Part shown: piece by piece, positions 23,027 through 33,444 of the stretch
Layout of the letters: each line of letters starts with the position of its first letter
How positions within the stretch are numbered: the first letter of the stretch is position 1
Assembly (NCBI GenBank): GCA_030035585.1
Contig: CM057472.1
Span: 90,517,601-90,581,600 of the forward strand
Direction: 5' to 3'
From: Dugong dugon
Taxonomy: Eukaryota; Chordata; Mammalia; Sirenia; Dugongidae
Length of the DNA stretch: 64,000 bases
The notes under the pieces: model-generated
Told to the model about the DNA's origin: nothing
Seen by the model: the letters and a program-made list of their open reading frames with translations, nothing else
The model's database searches: none
Program-made: the position numbers and the translations under genes

Positions 23027-23122
<96 letters not shown>

Positions 23123-23656
23123 GAAGATTTATATCAAGGAAATGGTTCATGCAGGTGTAGAGGCTGGCAAGTCCCAAGTCTGTGGGTCAGGCATCAGACT
23201 GGAGGCTTCTCCTGACTCATGTGGCTGCAGGGCCTGAACCCAAGATTGGCAGATTAGACAGTAGGCTGCTGGCTCATGGGCTGCTGAGGCTGATGAATCC
23301 AAGATTGGCAGGTAAAATGGAAGGCTGCTGGCTCACAGGTTGCGGAGGCTGATGAATCCCAAGATCAGCAGGCAATATGGCAAACTGCTGGCTCAAGTCC
23401 CAAGAACTGGAGGTCAGATGATAATAAGTCAGCTGCAGGATCCAGAGAGACCAAAAGCCAGTGAGCTTTGCCAGAAAGTCCATATGTGTTGGATGCAGGC
23501 CACACCCCCAATGAAACTCCCTTTCAGCTGATTGGCTACTCATAGCAGATCTCATCGTGGAGGTGATTACATCAATATGTAACTGCCAAACTACATCATA
23601 ACTGCCAAATCACTGAGAATCATGGCCCAGCCAAGTTGACACACAACCTTAACCAT
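22990..23656 (-). mobile_element. LTR-like interspersed repeat (TGT...ACA) inside the hAT
   Basis: Minus-strand reading starts TGTGATGGTTAAGG at 23656 and ends ...CCTAAGACA, giving TG...CA ends. A segment of the same family lies in sense at 36039-36507 (shared 'gtgtcaacttggctnggccatgatt'). It holds several short near-repeats ('gaatccaagattggcagg' variants) and the compound microsatellite. No 5-bp TSD could be confirmed. Confidence 0.5.
23031..23117 (+). repeat. compound microsatellite (GT)n-(TA)n-(GA)n
   Basis: About 14 GT units, then about 13 TA units, then about 16 GA units, nearly uninterrupted. Probably highly polymorphic. It sits at the position where this LTR-like family usually carries short TA/GA runs. 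Confidence 0.95.
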
Positions 23657-23745
23657 CACACCACCCCAGATATGCAGAATTAGAATCTACATTTTAAAAA
23701 GATATCTAGGTGATTCTTCTGTATAATAAATTTTGAGAACCACTG
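23657..23745 (+). mobile_element. MER5A-like hAT fragment, right half
   Basis: 'ccaccccagatatgcagaattagaatct' through 'ctaggtgattcttctg' to the terminal 'tttgagaaccactg' matches the second half of MER5A. It lies 5' of the first half (23752). Confidence 0.75.
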
Positions 23746-23751
23746 CTCTAC

Positions 23752-23838
23752 TAGTGGTTCTCAGAATTGGTCCCTAACCAGCAACATTAACATCGCCTGG
23801 GAACTTGTTAGAAATCTAAATTCTCAGCAGGAGTTCGA
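23752..23838 (+). mobile_element. MER5A-like hAT fragment, left half
   Basis: 'tagtggttctcagaattggtccc', 'cagcaacattaacatcgcctgggaacttgttagaaatc' match the first half of MER5A, up to about the point where the other fragment begins. Only 6 bp (CTCTAC) separate the two halves. Confidence 0.75.
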
Positions 23839-23917
23839 ACCTAAATGAACCAGTTCAAAGCCCTGGATACATATTAGTAAAAATAGCCAGTGCATAGTTA
23901 CTTCTGCATTACAATCC

Positions 23918-24110
23918 TTAAACCAGTTGCTGTCAAGTCAACTCAGACCTATGGTGTCCCCATGTATGTCAGAGTAGAACTGTGCTCCATAGGGTTTTCA
24001 ATGGCTGATGTTTCAGAACTAGATTGCCAAGCCCTTTTCCTGAGGTGCCTCTGGGTGGAATTGAACCTCTAACCTTTGGGTTAGCAGCCAAGCACATTAA
24101 CTGTACTACC
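23918..24110 (-). mobile_element. AfroSINE, B-type
   Basis: 'aaaccagttgctgtcaagtcaactcagacc', 'tatgtcagagtagaactgtgctccatagggttttcaatggctgatg', head 'agcagccaagcacattaactgtactaccc'. The outer head end is missing. A hairpin-forming sequence begins within 8 bp, so the SINE end may have been cut by that element. Confidence 0.85.
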
Positions 24111-24117
24111 CAAAAAA

Positions 24118-24232
24118 GCAAACATATGCCTCAATCTAAAAAAAGAAAAGCTTTATGTAAGGATTGTAATTTTTACATATTCATAATCCTTACATAAACC
24201 TTTTTTCTTTCTAAATTGAAGCATATATTTGC
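24118..24232. repeat. long inverted repeat (48-bp arms, 19-nt loop)
   Basis: Left arm 24118-24165 and right arm 24185-24232 are reverse complements at 41 of 48 positions without gaps. The first 14 pairs next to the loop are perfect. As RNA it would fold into a single long hairpin. No TA or 8-bp flanking repeat was seen. Could be a palindromic MITE, a pre-miRNA-like hairpin, or a chance inverted duplication. Confidence 0.8.
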
Positions 24233-27200
24233 TTTGCTTGTTTTCCATTCTGTTTTTCTATAATTTCCTGATATCCTTTTAGGGTATTACCTTTCTTCCA
24301 TTGCCAGTCCTTGTGTGTGGGGGGGTGGTGGTTGGGGGACTGTAAATCAAGATGCCCCACTTCTCTCCAAACCAAGCGAAGTTTAACAGACTCTCTCTGG
24401 GACTGGGAATCTTGAGTGACACAGGAGGGAAAAATGATTGGGTGCGATTATTTCAATGACAGTTGCTCTTTGAGTAGTTCCTGCTGCTTAGACGCCTGAA
24501 ACATCAAGATTCTAAGTCTGGTTCGTTAGCTTCCCATGAATATCTTTTGGATAAATTTCCTTTTTGCTTAAATTAGCTACATTTATTTCTGTGGCATGCA
24601 GTGAAAGTACCGAATCGAATACAAAAGCGTTACATGAGTCCTACTCTTTTGTGTCTGGTCTCAGTGGGGATGAACATCAACTGCTTTAGATTGCCAGTGG
24701 GATGGATTTCCCAAAAGATTAAGTATTCATCTAATGCCTAACTACAACCAAGAACTGGTAGCAAAGCTATTTTTTGAAGTGCTTTCCTTTTTACCTTGTC
24801 AAATTTGACTTCCTTTGACTCATATGGCCCTCGCATCCTGAGACCAGGACAAAAGCCATTATTTTTGCTTAATCTTAAAATCTTCTTATAATACTCACTT
24901 TTCAAATGTGTTTCCTGGGGTTAGTCAGCCTTCCACATTGCCTGCTTCAACAAGGGATAAAATGGCTGATAATACAGCACTTTTCTACTGCCTTGGTAGA
25001 GTTTCTCTGCAGTCAGAACTTTTACTAAACCTGTTCATCTCCAATGAAGACGCAAAGACCACGAGGACTAGATTGAGACTTCCCAGTGCCAAAGGGGATC
25101 CAAGAACTTAACCCAAAGTTCTCTTCTTCCATGGGCTTTAACAACCTGGCTATGGAGTGTGAGTCCCTCTTTCTCTTTCTCACTGGCCTGCACTGCTCCT
25201 AGAATGCTCTGGTATGTCCCCAAGCCAGACTCCAGCATTGGTGCATTCCATGAATGTATTCTAGAGCTGAATTCAGCCAGGAACACTGGCCAGGATCCAC
25301 TAGCAGCATCTGCATTAGAAAAGCACATCATTCCTGCCATTTCTCCCGTTGTTCCGCTTTGGGTTGGCAGATGAAAACGCTCTCCTTTGACAGTTTCACC
25401 TGCCTCCTTTAGAGCCTTACAAATCCTCAGATTGACATCTGGGTTTTCTCCTATTGCTATCAAGTGGATCTCACCCTTGCTGCTTTTATGTATTCAGCAT
25501 GTTTATGCCTCTGCCCCCTGGTTCTCTTTTGCTCATGTTTTAGCAGTGTTGATACTCAGCCAGAGTCTCATCCTTAGTTTCCTTTTATGTGTACAAAGTG
25601 TATCATGGGTAAACCTTCAGCTCTTACAATCACATAAGCAAACATTTAATGCTGCCTTTTATAACACAAACACGCTTGGTTATTCCTCTCACATTTCATG
25701 CCTCAGTGGTTGTTGTAAGTTCCCCTCTGTATTCCAACAGCCTGTTCAGATACTTAATCCTTGTATCCACTGGGACATCACATACTGCTAAGGTCAGAAA
25801 TGTTCACTTCAGTGAAATTGTGCAGTTTTACTCCTTGAGACATATCATAGGCTTAGGGTTCAAGCTTTAAGCAAAATTCAAGTAACTTGTCTCCTCTAAC
25901 GGGACTTGAAAATATTCCCAGGTCTACAGGGGCAAGTCACAGATTTTCTGACCCATGCAGAAAATGACAGAATAGGGTGCTTAAAAGTCTATGCTTCTTC
26001 ATTGTATCTTCCTACCCCTGTCTCAGCTCTAGCAGAATCTACAGCTTATTTATCTTTTTAGAATGTGCATTTATGTTTTCCTCTTTGGGTGCCACATTTG
26101 GCATTTTAAATCAAGCATATGAAACACTTTCATGTGAGCATTTTAAAAAACCTGACTTAATTCAACATAATGTTCATCTTTATACCCCCGAGACAGGAAT
26201 GAGTGTTTTCTTCGTGACTCCATATCTCTATGCCAATAATGAAAAGGCAAGAAAATACTATTTTCGTGCGAGCGCCTGTGGGAGGTCAGTGGGTGTCCAA
26301 ATTTCTCAAATTTGTTTAACCCCTTGAGAATCTTTACCTCAATATTTTGTAATCCCATTTTCTCCTTTCCAGTGTTAACTCTTCCTGCCTTCTATGGCTT
26401 CTTGAACTGCAGTCATCCCCTCCCCTCACTGTTTCTTTAATTCCCCCACCCCGTCTCCACACATGGAGTCCAGCTTTTCTCAGACTACAAATATGCTCAG
26501 GTTTCTCCTTATCTGAAAAGCCGCTTCTCTCAACCATATTAATTTCCCTGTGTCTCATTTTCCATTTGCCACTTGAACTTTGGACCAATAGTCTATAAAC
26601 TTGCAGGTTCTGTTCTCTCACCTCTTATTCATTCCTGAATAATTTATAGTAGATTTCAGCCCTCATTGCTCTACTAAAACTATAAGGAAGAATGGTTAAA
26701 TCTGCCAAGAGGTGAGTGTGGGAGCCGGAAGAGTTTCACAGGGACGGTGACGTGAGCTTAGACTCAATATAGCAAAAGTCATATGAGAGAGGAAGGGGCA
26801 AGTACAAAGGCATGGAGGCAGGATTGCAATGACCTGTTTTGTCACAGTGGAGTACAATGGTAGGACTTTCAGGCATGATGGCAAATCTACTTGGTAGGAA
26901 AATTTTCACTTCTAGAGAAAAGAGAAAGTAAAGCAAAACCCTTATTTGCTACACAGAAAAAATGAGCAGACGGGATATCACTGTTTTCTCTGACACAACT
27001 CTTCTCATGATTTTTCCATGTTAAAGAGATTAGAGACCCCATCTCCAGACTCCTTGCATGAATGCACTGGTTTCAACAACCTCTGGAAGGCTACCTTTAT
27101 GAAGACCATTGCATTATCTAGAAGCACGGTTGCTGTCTGTAAACCTTTCTGTTTTATTGACCCTGGTGTAACTAACAGCTTTACTCTGCCTAACAGGGAT

Positions 27201-27459
27201 GATTGCCTCTCTCTCAGCAATACAGAGTCTGTGGAAATGTTCACTGTGTGTTGGACACTTATACATGGAGTTCAGCTTCATTTTGTGGCCGTGAAAATGG
27301 GATGTGCATGACAAATAAAATTTGAAGGGGAAGATTAGAATGGACACGATTGACAGTTTTCTTTGCTCAAGCTAGATGGTTGTTTAACAGTAATTTATCT
27401 TTCTTTGGTGTCTTAAAGTGGCTTCAGTTGGAATCCTGGGTTCCCCATTTAAGCACAGT
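24233..27459. other. 3.2-kb repeat-poor block, no gene recognised
   Basis: The longest of several stretches without a clear repeat. It has open frames above 100 codons on both strands (25068-25463 minus, 25387-25791 plus, 25977-26327 plus). None has a recognisable domain, and opposite-strand frames overlap, as expected by chance. About 26700-26870 may be an ancient repeat. A G-rich run with quadruplex potential lies at 24320-24343. Confidence 0.4.
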
Positions 27460-27472
27460 GGTCTGAAGTCAT

Positions 27473-27682
27473 GGAACCCTGGTGGTGCAGTGGTTAAAGC
27501 ACTCGGATGCTAACCAAAAGGTTGGCGGTTAGAACCTACCAGCCGTTCCACAGGAGAAAGATGTAGCAGTCTGCTTCCATAAAGATTTAGAGCCTTGGAA
27601 ACCCTATGGGGCAGTTCTACTCTGTCCTATAGGGTTGCTATGAGTCAGAATCAACTCAGCGGCAGTGGGTTTTGGTTTTTTT
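27473..27682 (+). mobile_element. AfroSINE, long A-type, 13-bp TSD
   Basis: Full structure: the head 'ggaaccctggtggtgcagtgg' (A-box-like), a B-box-like stretch, the long-variant middle 'gagaaagatgtagcagtctgcttcc', 'cttggaaaccctatggggcagttctactctgtcc', and the 3' block 'gggttgctatgagtcagaatc'. Perfect 13-bp repeats GGTCTGAAGTCAT at 27460-27472 and 27683-27695. The best complete long A-type copy here. Confidence 0.93.
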
Positions 27683-27829
27683 GGTCTGAAGTCATAGTTT
27701 CTTTAAGTTCTGTTGTGGTATATTCATGTTGTCATATATTGATTTTCTCCTACTTAATAAGTAGAATTCATGCTGGGAGGGGCCTATGTCACATAACCGA
27801 TAAACCTGGCTCCTGGGAAAGAATAGTGT

Positions 27830-28045
27830 AATGGGTGGACTCTGGTGATAGATCACCAAAGCTTAAACCCAATCCTTCACTTACTGGTTGTATAACCTCA
27901 CGTCCTTCATTTGTAAAACAAGGATAACAATAGTGATTTTCTCACAATATTGTTTTGTGAGGGTTAAGTGAATTAACACATGCACAGTGTTTAGAACAGC
28001 ATTGTCACATAGTAATGTCAAGCTATTAGGTTATTATTATGATTG
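27830..28045 (-). repeat. MIR SINE
   Basis: Reverse-orientation MIR: 'cacttactggttgtataacctcacg', 'ttcatttgtaaaacaaggataacaatagtg', 'gtgagggttaagtgaattaacacatgc', 'acagcattgtcacatagtaatg'. Confidence 0.75.
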
Positions 28046-29739
28046 AGTGTCACAAGATACCAAGAGCTCCAGAGGGGCTTGAAAGTAACTTTCTAATGAA
28101 AGACAATGGGCTAAATTCATAGTGGCAAGCCATCGGTTGATTCCATTCTTCCTCTATGAAACTCTCTACTCCTCCCAACACCATGTCGTAAGATATGGGT
28201 AATCACATAGTTTTGTTTGGAGGGGGTTGGAATTGGGAGATAATTATATGATGATGTGCTGGGAGAAGAGGTTTCTTATAGTGTATGTATCATGAGAAAA
28301 ATGTAGGACTTTGAAAGATGTGTGAATTTGTCCCATTGCCTCTTTCTCCATATAACTTATTGCCCTCCCCCAACTCACCTAAGGATAGCAACTATGAGCC
28401 TGTAAGCTAGACCCACCTTGGTCTTCTTTTAAATTACCCCAGGACCTAAAGGAATATGAGTACTGTTAAAAAAGCTCTAGTATTGATAATAATGTATTCA
28501 CAGACTATGTCAGGGCTCAGGCTCTGAACCCTTGGAACCCTTGGTGATGACAACTATAGTTAGCGTTTTAAGATGTTTATTGTGTTTCTTGGGAACAACG
28601 AAGGTCATTGACTAGATAATTTTGGGGAAACTAGTAATGTCAGTTGCTTACAGTTTTGAGGCCTTCTCATTTTTCCTCTTTCCTCTTGCATGAATGGATT
28701 TTAATCCTCAGAAGAAACTCTTGATCTGTATTTTCTTATACCTGGGCTTTTGTTGCATAAAAATTATTTGGCATCTCTCCCCCGTTTTCCGTCTTCTGTC
28801 CATAGGTTAGTTTCATCTTTCCTTCGTAGCGGGAGAATCAGTTAGGCTTCAACACTGGATATTGCTCTAAATCTCAATGGGTAATGACTGCGCTGATGGG
28901 AGGTTGGGGTCTGCTCAGGGGAGACCGAAGCACAGATGCTCCTCTAGAGCTTCCTGAAGCTGCCTGAACCTCTCCAAAGTGCAACTGGACCTAAAACAAT
29001 TTTGTAGACAGAGAGAATCTCCCAGCATTCCTGGCCCTTCTGCCCCAGACAGAGCTAGAAACACTACAGAGGCAGCTTCTCTGGTGGGAATTCCTCACTT
29101 TGCTCTCTGACAGGTAGTTTGGCATTTTACCTTGACCCTTTGAAGCCATAAAGGTCAGTCAGTGCTCTACCCTGCACTGTAATTGGGAGGTTGACTTCTT
29201 TACTGCCCATCGAGTTATAACTTCAATTTTACTTTTGTCTCCTGGTTATTATACTTCTGTCAAGTATTGCTGCTATAGTCTAGACTAACACAGAGAGAGA
29301 ATTAAATACTGCAGATGTTTTTTGTCCTGCTGCTCATGTCAAAAATACATGGCATTGAGGCACTCTTGAGACGTTGGTTTTCAAAGCTGAAAACTGTGAT
29401 CCGGCTTCTCTGACGTCTGGGCATGGGAAGCAGGTTCATTGAGAGGTGAGAGACAGTGCGTGACCTTCTCTTGAAACCTTGAACTAAATCAAATGTACTT
29501 TTGTTGGGAGAAAGATAATGATTGGAACCAATGTTATCTGAAACTGACTGTACAATACTCTGCCCTGTTCCTGAGAGAGGTTATACATTCTCCCCGTGGA
29601 TGATAATCTTCTGTTTTCTCTAGTAATGTCACTTGTTTTGGTTTGTATTCAGAGGGAGGGAGTAAGATGACACTGTAAATTAGAATTCAAACACCTTTGA
29701 GAACTAAAAGTGAACTATGTGTATTAAAAATTTTTGGTG
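28046..29739. other. 1.7-kb repeat-poor block
   Basis: No recognised repeat or gene. Moderately GC-richer around 28850-29150. Confidence 0.4.
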
Positions 29740-30316
29740 AAATCTCCCATGCCAGATAATTTACGTAGATATTCTGCCCTCAAGGAGGTGGAGTATAACT
29801 CCCCATTCAATCAGTATGGGCTGTTCATGGTGACTTTCTTCCAAAGAGGGTAATATGAAAAGGGGAAAAGAAGGAGTAACTCTACAGTGGAGAAATAGTA
29901 CAGCGCCAAACACTACCTCAGCCAAAGGATTGAAGTTCACACCAACAGTGATAAGTCATGTTGATCGTATGTACCCTTGATATAATGTAATGAAAATGGC
30001 ACTTTACCTCTGTGATCTTCTTCCCAAAAACCTCTAACCTCAGTCTAATCATTAGAAAAACATCAGACAAATCCCAAGTAAAGGGCATCTTACAATATAC
30101 CTGACCAGTATTCTTTAAACTCTAAAGATCTTCAAAAGCAAGGTAAGTCTGAAACTGTTAGAGCCAAGAAGAGCCTAAGAAGACATGATAAATAAATGTA
30201 ACATGGATCCTGGAAGGGATCTTGAAACAGAAAAAAGGACATAAGGTAAAAACAAAAGAATCTGAAAAAACTATGGACTTTAGTTAATTAAAAAAAGTTT
30301 ACGATGCACTAGTCAT
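29740..30316 (+). repeat. old L1 LINE (L1M group) 3' UTR
   Basis: 'gtggagtataactccccattcaatcagtatgggctg', 'cactacctcagcc', 'aacagtgataagtcatgttgatcgtatgtacccttgat', 'gaaaaaggacataaggta', 'ctatggactttagttaat': the standard old-L1 3' UTR order in sense. Related to the antisense copy at 6022. Confidence 0.7.
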
Positions 30317-30323
30317 ATTCTTA

Positions 30324-30543
30324 AGGAGCTCTGGTGGTTAAGCCACCAGGTAAATGGTTAAGCATGCAACTGCTAAACTAAAGGTTTGTGGTTTGCACCC
30401 ACCCAGTAGCTCTGCAGGAAAAAGACCTGGCAATCTGTTTCCATAAAGATTACAGCCAAGAAAACCCTATAGGGAAGTTCTGCTATGTTACATGGGGTCA
30501 CTATGGTCAGAATTGACTTGACGGCACCCAACAACAACAACAG
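30324..30543 (+). mobile_element. AfroSINE, long A-type, RTE-like CAA tail
   Basis: Diverged head 'ggagctctggtggttaag', middle 'gacctggcaatctgtttcc' and terminus 'gacttgacggcacccaacaacaacaac'. The ending GGCACC(C/T)AACAACAACAAC is the terminus of the RTE LINE itself. TSD ATTCTTA at 30317-30323 and 30544-30550. Confidence 0.85.
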
Positions 30544-30550
30544 ATTCTTA

Positions 30551-30644
30551 GATCTCAACTGATTTAATTCTCACAGTGAATGCTGTCTTGTTTAAGCAAT
30601 AGACTATATGACTGCAGGGTTAATATCTTCAGCTTATGCTTAGA
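30551..30644 (+). repeat. MIR SINE (part before SINE)
   Basis: 'tgatttaattctcacagtgaatgctg' and 'aatatcttcagcttatgcttagaa' fit MIR. It continues with 'gtgacttgcctaaagtcat' after the next SINE. Confidence 0.5.
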
Positions 30645-30781
30645 AGGAGCCCTGGTGATGCAGAGGTTAAGAGCTCAGCTGCTAACCAAAAGCTTGGCAG
30701 TTCGAATCCACCAAGCACTCCTTGGAAATCCTAGGGGGGCAGTTATGCTCTGTCCTACAGGGTCGCTATAAGTTGAAATCG
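30645..30781 (+). mobile_element. AfroSINE, short A-type, inserted in MIR
   Basis: Well-preserved head 'ggagccctggtgatgcagaggttaag', B box 'agttcgaatcc' near 30700, a direct join to 'cactccttggaaatcctag', and the end 'gggtcgctataagttgaaatcg'. The best-preserved Pol III-type head in the window; still a SINE, not a tRNA gene. Confidence 0.88.
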
Positions 30782-30870
30782 TGACTTGCCTAAAGTCATA
30801 GGTCTTGTGAATGACTGAAATGGGATTTAAGCCTAAAACTGCAAAATCTAGAGAACAGACTTGCCATGAT
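30782..30870 (+). repeat. MIR SINE (part after SINE)
   Basis: 'gacttgcctaaagtcataggtc', 'gaatgactgaaatgggatttaagcc' complete the MIR core begun at 30551. Confidence 0.55.
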
Positions 30871-30883
30871 CCTATGATGATTT

Positions 30884-31521
30884 ATATATTAATTTTCTAT
30901 TGCTACTGTAACAAATCACCACAATTTTAGTGCCTTAAAACAACAGCCATTTATTATATTATGGTTCTGTATGTTTGTAGACCAGGTATAGCATGACTCA
31001 ACTTGGTCCTCTGTTTAGTCTCACAAGGCCAAAATTAAGGTGTTGGAAGGACTGCCTCCCTTTCCAGAGGCTCTGGGGATGAATCCACCTCCAAGATCAT
31101 TCAGGTTGCCAACCAAATTCTGTTTCTTGTGGTCATAGAACTGAAGCCCCTGTTTCTTTGCTGTTTGTAGGCCAGAGCCTCTTTTAACTCCTTAAGGATT
31201 CCTGCATTCCTCGTCACATTGTCCCCTCCATCTTCAAACCAACAATGGCACAGGGAGTTCTTCTCATGCCTCTAACCACTCTGATTTCCTCTCTGCCACA
31301 TCTCTCTTCCCTCAGCTTGGAGAAAGCTCTTATTTTTAAGGGTTTATGTGATTATATTGGGCTCACCCAGATAATCCAGTATAATCTTCCTATCTTAAAG
31401 TTAACTGATTAGTAACCTTAATTACACTTAAGAATTTCCTTTTGCCATGCAACGTAACATATTCACATGATCCAGGGATTAGGTTGTGGGCATCTTTGGG
31501 GCCATTCTGCTTCTATAACTT
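30884..31521 (-). mobile_element. MLT1-type (MaLR) solo LTR, antisense
   Basis: Plus-strand start 'ttctattgctactgtaacaaatcaccac' is the complement of the MLT1 3' end. The plus-strand end 'ttgtgggcatctttggggccattctgcttctata' is the complement of the MLT1 5' end. The middle 'cccagataatccagtataatc' agrees. About 640 bp, longer than most MLT1 LTRs, so a small inner insertion is possible. Confidence 0.7.
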
Positions 31522-31859
31522 ATTAAAAAACACAAAACAAATGCACTTTTGGCCATTTGATGCTGAAGGTTACCACCTATTGTCTACTCCTTTATCACAT
31601 TTGCCTGATACATATGCACACGTTTATCTATGAAGACTGACCTCAAGTAAATCCTAAAATAGTCTGTTACCTTTGATGCTGTTGCATTTCAGAATCCTAC
31701 TATTTCTTCTCCCCCCATTCTGGTTATCACCATTATAAATAAAAACAATAGTCCCATTCTGATGTATATATAGCCAACCAACCAGCGAACCAACTGAGTA
31801 GCAATTTCTCTCTAAATTCTGCAGTATAACTTAAAAAAAAAACTTAAATGTCTGATAAG
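31522..31859. other. unassigned sequence
   Basis: No gene or repeat recognised. Confidence 0.35.
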
Positions 31860-31965
31860 GTGCTTTATTTTCTCTTACCTTTGACTTAACATCTGTATAT
31901 TTGTGCCTAGTATAGAGCCTGACACCTCAGAGGCATTCAGAAAATATTGTTTTAATGAACTTGCA
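31860..31965 (+). repeat. L2 or MIR 3' end
   Basis: 'gtgcctagtatagagcctgacacc', 'gaggcattcagaaaatattgttttaatgaac' resembles the shared L2/MIR-type terminus. Confidence 0.5.
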
Positions 31966-32400
31966 CATTCTTGTTCTAATTGTTCCTCATAGCTGACTAG
32001 GTGAAGAAGAGCAAAGTGGTACCGAGAGACATCAAGACCTCCGTTCCCTCTTGTTAAGTCCAACCCTCTGAGGAGCTGGATGTGGGAGAGCGAGAGCCAG
32101 GTCTCCAGCCCAACTCTTTCTACCACAACACAGTGTCTCCACTGAGAGGTAGTATGACAGGAGGGCAGTCACTCAGGGTGACTAATTTACAGGCTATATG
32201 TTACATTCAGATTTTATCCCCAGGTAGTTTATAAATGATTTGTCCATAATTTCTCTCTTCTAAGATACATGGTTTTTCTGTTTAAAGTTTCCAAACTCAG
32301 AATCTATTTTCCAATCCTTGTATATATTTAGGGGGTAATTTTTCCATCCAAAAGCAGTTAATAAGTTGATGTTGCTTCTAATTTCTCTCCCATCTCCTTG
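31966..32400. other. unassigned sequence
   Basis: No gene or repeat recognised. Confidence 0.35.
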
Positions 32401-32405
32401 CTCCC

Positions 32406-32911
32406 TGCAGTGTGATGAATTACTTAGTATGGCCTTTCTCGCCCTAGTCTTGTAACTCCTACCCAGGTGATTGGGTGGGGCTATAGAAATAAGATAATTG
32501 TGGCCCTCCAAGGGCCAGTTTTGCCTTAAAAGGGAGCCAATTCCAGAGCAGAAAGAATGCCCACCACTACCAAGGAAAGAGAGACTGGTGGGAGAGACTG
32601 GAGGGAGAGACCAGCGGGAGAGACTGGCAAGAGACGGTGCAGTGGGCTTCCCAGCCTATGGAGCAAGAAAGCTGAGTGCCTTTGGGCAGAGACTGAGGGC
32701 CAGGGAGAAGCCTATTTCTGACCCATGAATTCGGGACTTGCTAGCCTCCACAACAGCCTGAACCATTTCCTTTAAACGGTTCGTGAGTTCTGTGAGACAT
32801 TGCAGTGAATTAGGGAACCGCTTGGAAAAGTTGGACATTTGAGACATCTTTAACCTCTGCCTCATAGGAACCAGCTTCGTGCTGATCCTTATAAAAGAAA
32901 TTATTCGTTTA
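32406..32911 (+). mobile_element. solo LTR-like element, copy 1, 5-bp TSD
   Basis: Begins TGCAGTGTGATGAATTAC and ends TTATTCGTTTA. Perfect 5-bp direct repeats CTCCC at 32401-32405 and 32912-32916. The first ~85 bp and last ~135 bp match copy 2 at 35939-36614. An internal tandem run of a GAGAGACTGG(C/T/A) unit lies at 32577-32636. A 5-bp TSD and TG start fit an endogenous retroviral LTR, but the 3' end is not a clean CA. No internal viral genes are present. Confidence 0.65.
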
Positions 32912-32916
32912 CTCCC

Positions 32917-33062
32917 CCATCTGATTATGATTCCATCACACTCCCTTTCCTCCCTAATGTGATAGAGCCATGGGAACAGGGGCCATATTTGTTATACCCA
33001 CCTAGAGTCTGGTCCAGTGAACATAGGAGGTAGTCAGTCCTTGTAGAATGAATGAATGAACG
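32917..33062 (+). repeat. L2 LINE 3' end
   Basis: 'gatagagccatgggaacaggggccatatttgttata', 'gaatgaatgaatgaa' near 33046: the L2 terminal block. The solo LTR inserted just upstream. Confidence 0.6.
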
Positions 33063-33444
33063 GACAGCACCTTAGAATCAAGGAAATGGAATATTATGAA
33101 GTGCTAAGGGGAAGTCCTCGCTTAAACTCACTTTCTGCCTCCTCCCAGGAAGGAGGAAGCTTCTCATCTCATTACTGGGTTCCAGGACCCTGAGTGGGCC
33201 ACATTCCAAGGGGTGGTATGACTGTGCACTGAGAGTTATAGCTGAGTGTGGGGCTCTCTTTTTGGTGCTCAGTACCTTTCTTTCCTTCCCTGTGGTAAAG
33301 TCATAAACTGACATAGGGATAATCAGCTGGAGCAAGCTGGTCAACTCTCCCCCACTCTCTTCTCCTTATGGCCTCTTCTTCTTAGTAGGGCCGAGCGCGA
33401 TAAAATTCGGGTTTAAGCTTAAGGGCAAAGAAGGAGTTTTTTAG
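33063..33444. other. unassigned sequence
   Basis: No recognised repeat. A short CpG-containing stretch (gggccgagcgcgataaaattcggg) sits at 33388-33411. Confidence 0.35.

Larger units (their letters stand above)
22852..23865. mobile_element. hAT-type DNA transposon with perfect 8-bp TSD, carrying nested repeats
   Basis: Perfect 13-bp terminal inverted repeats CAGGGCTTTGAAC (22852-22864) and GTTCAAAGCCCTG (23853-23865). They extend imperfectly to about 34 bp (28 of 34 matching). The flanks are identical 8-mers GATACATA at 22844-22851 and 23866-23873, the hAT signature. There is no transposase frame. The interior has been enlarged by a 78-bp tandem duplication, an LTR-like repeat with microsatellites, and two MER5A halves. 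I do not know the family name. Confidence 0.8.

Noticed and set aside
22800-23177. 125-codon minus-strand frame with duplicated peptide segments
   Set aside because: Generated by the 78-bp tandem duplication and the microsatellite (runs of Leu-Ser, Tyr-Ile, His-Thr).
23284-23400. CRISPR-like spaced short repeats ('gaatccaagattggcagg' variants)
   Set aside because: Degenerate internal repeats of a mammalian LTR-like element, with irregular spacing in a eukaryotic genome.
25068-25463. 131-codon minus-strand open frame, overlapping a 134-codon plus-strand frame at 25387-25791
   Set aside because: No recognised domain, no splice-site or promoter context, and overlapping opposite frames of this size occur by chance in 64 kb.
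27018-27311. 97-codon plus-strand open frame
   Set aside because: A minus-strand frame overlaps it, and no family resemblance was seen.
30645-30720. tRNA gene (A-box and B-box-like sequences)
   Set aside because: It is the head of a full SINE that continues into the RTE-like tail. The cloverleaf is not complete.
33388-33411. Possible CpG-island edge or promoter
   Set aside because: Only a few CpGs over 25 bp, and the flanks are CpG-poor.
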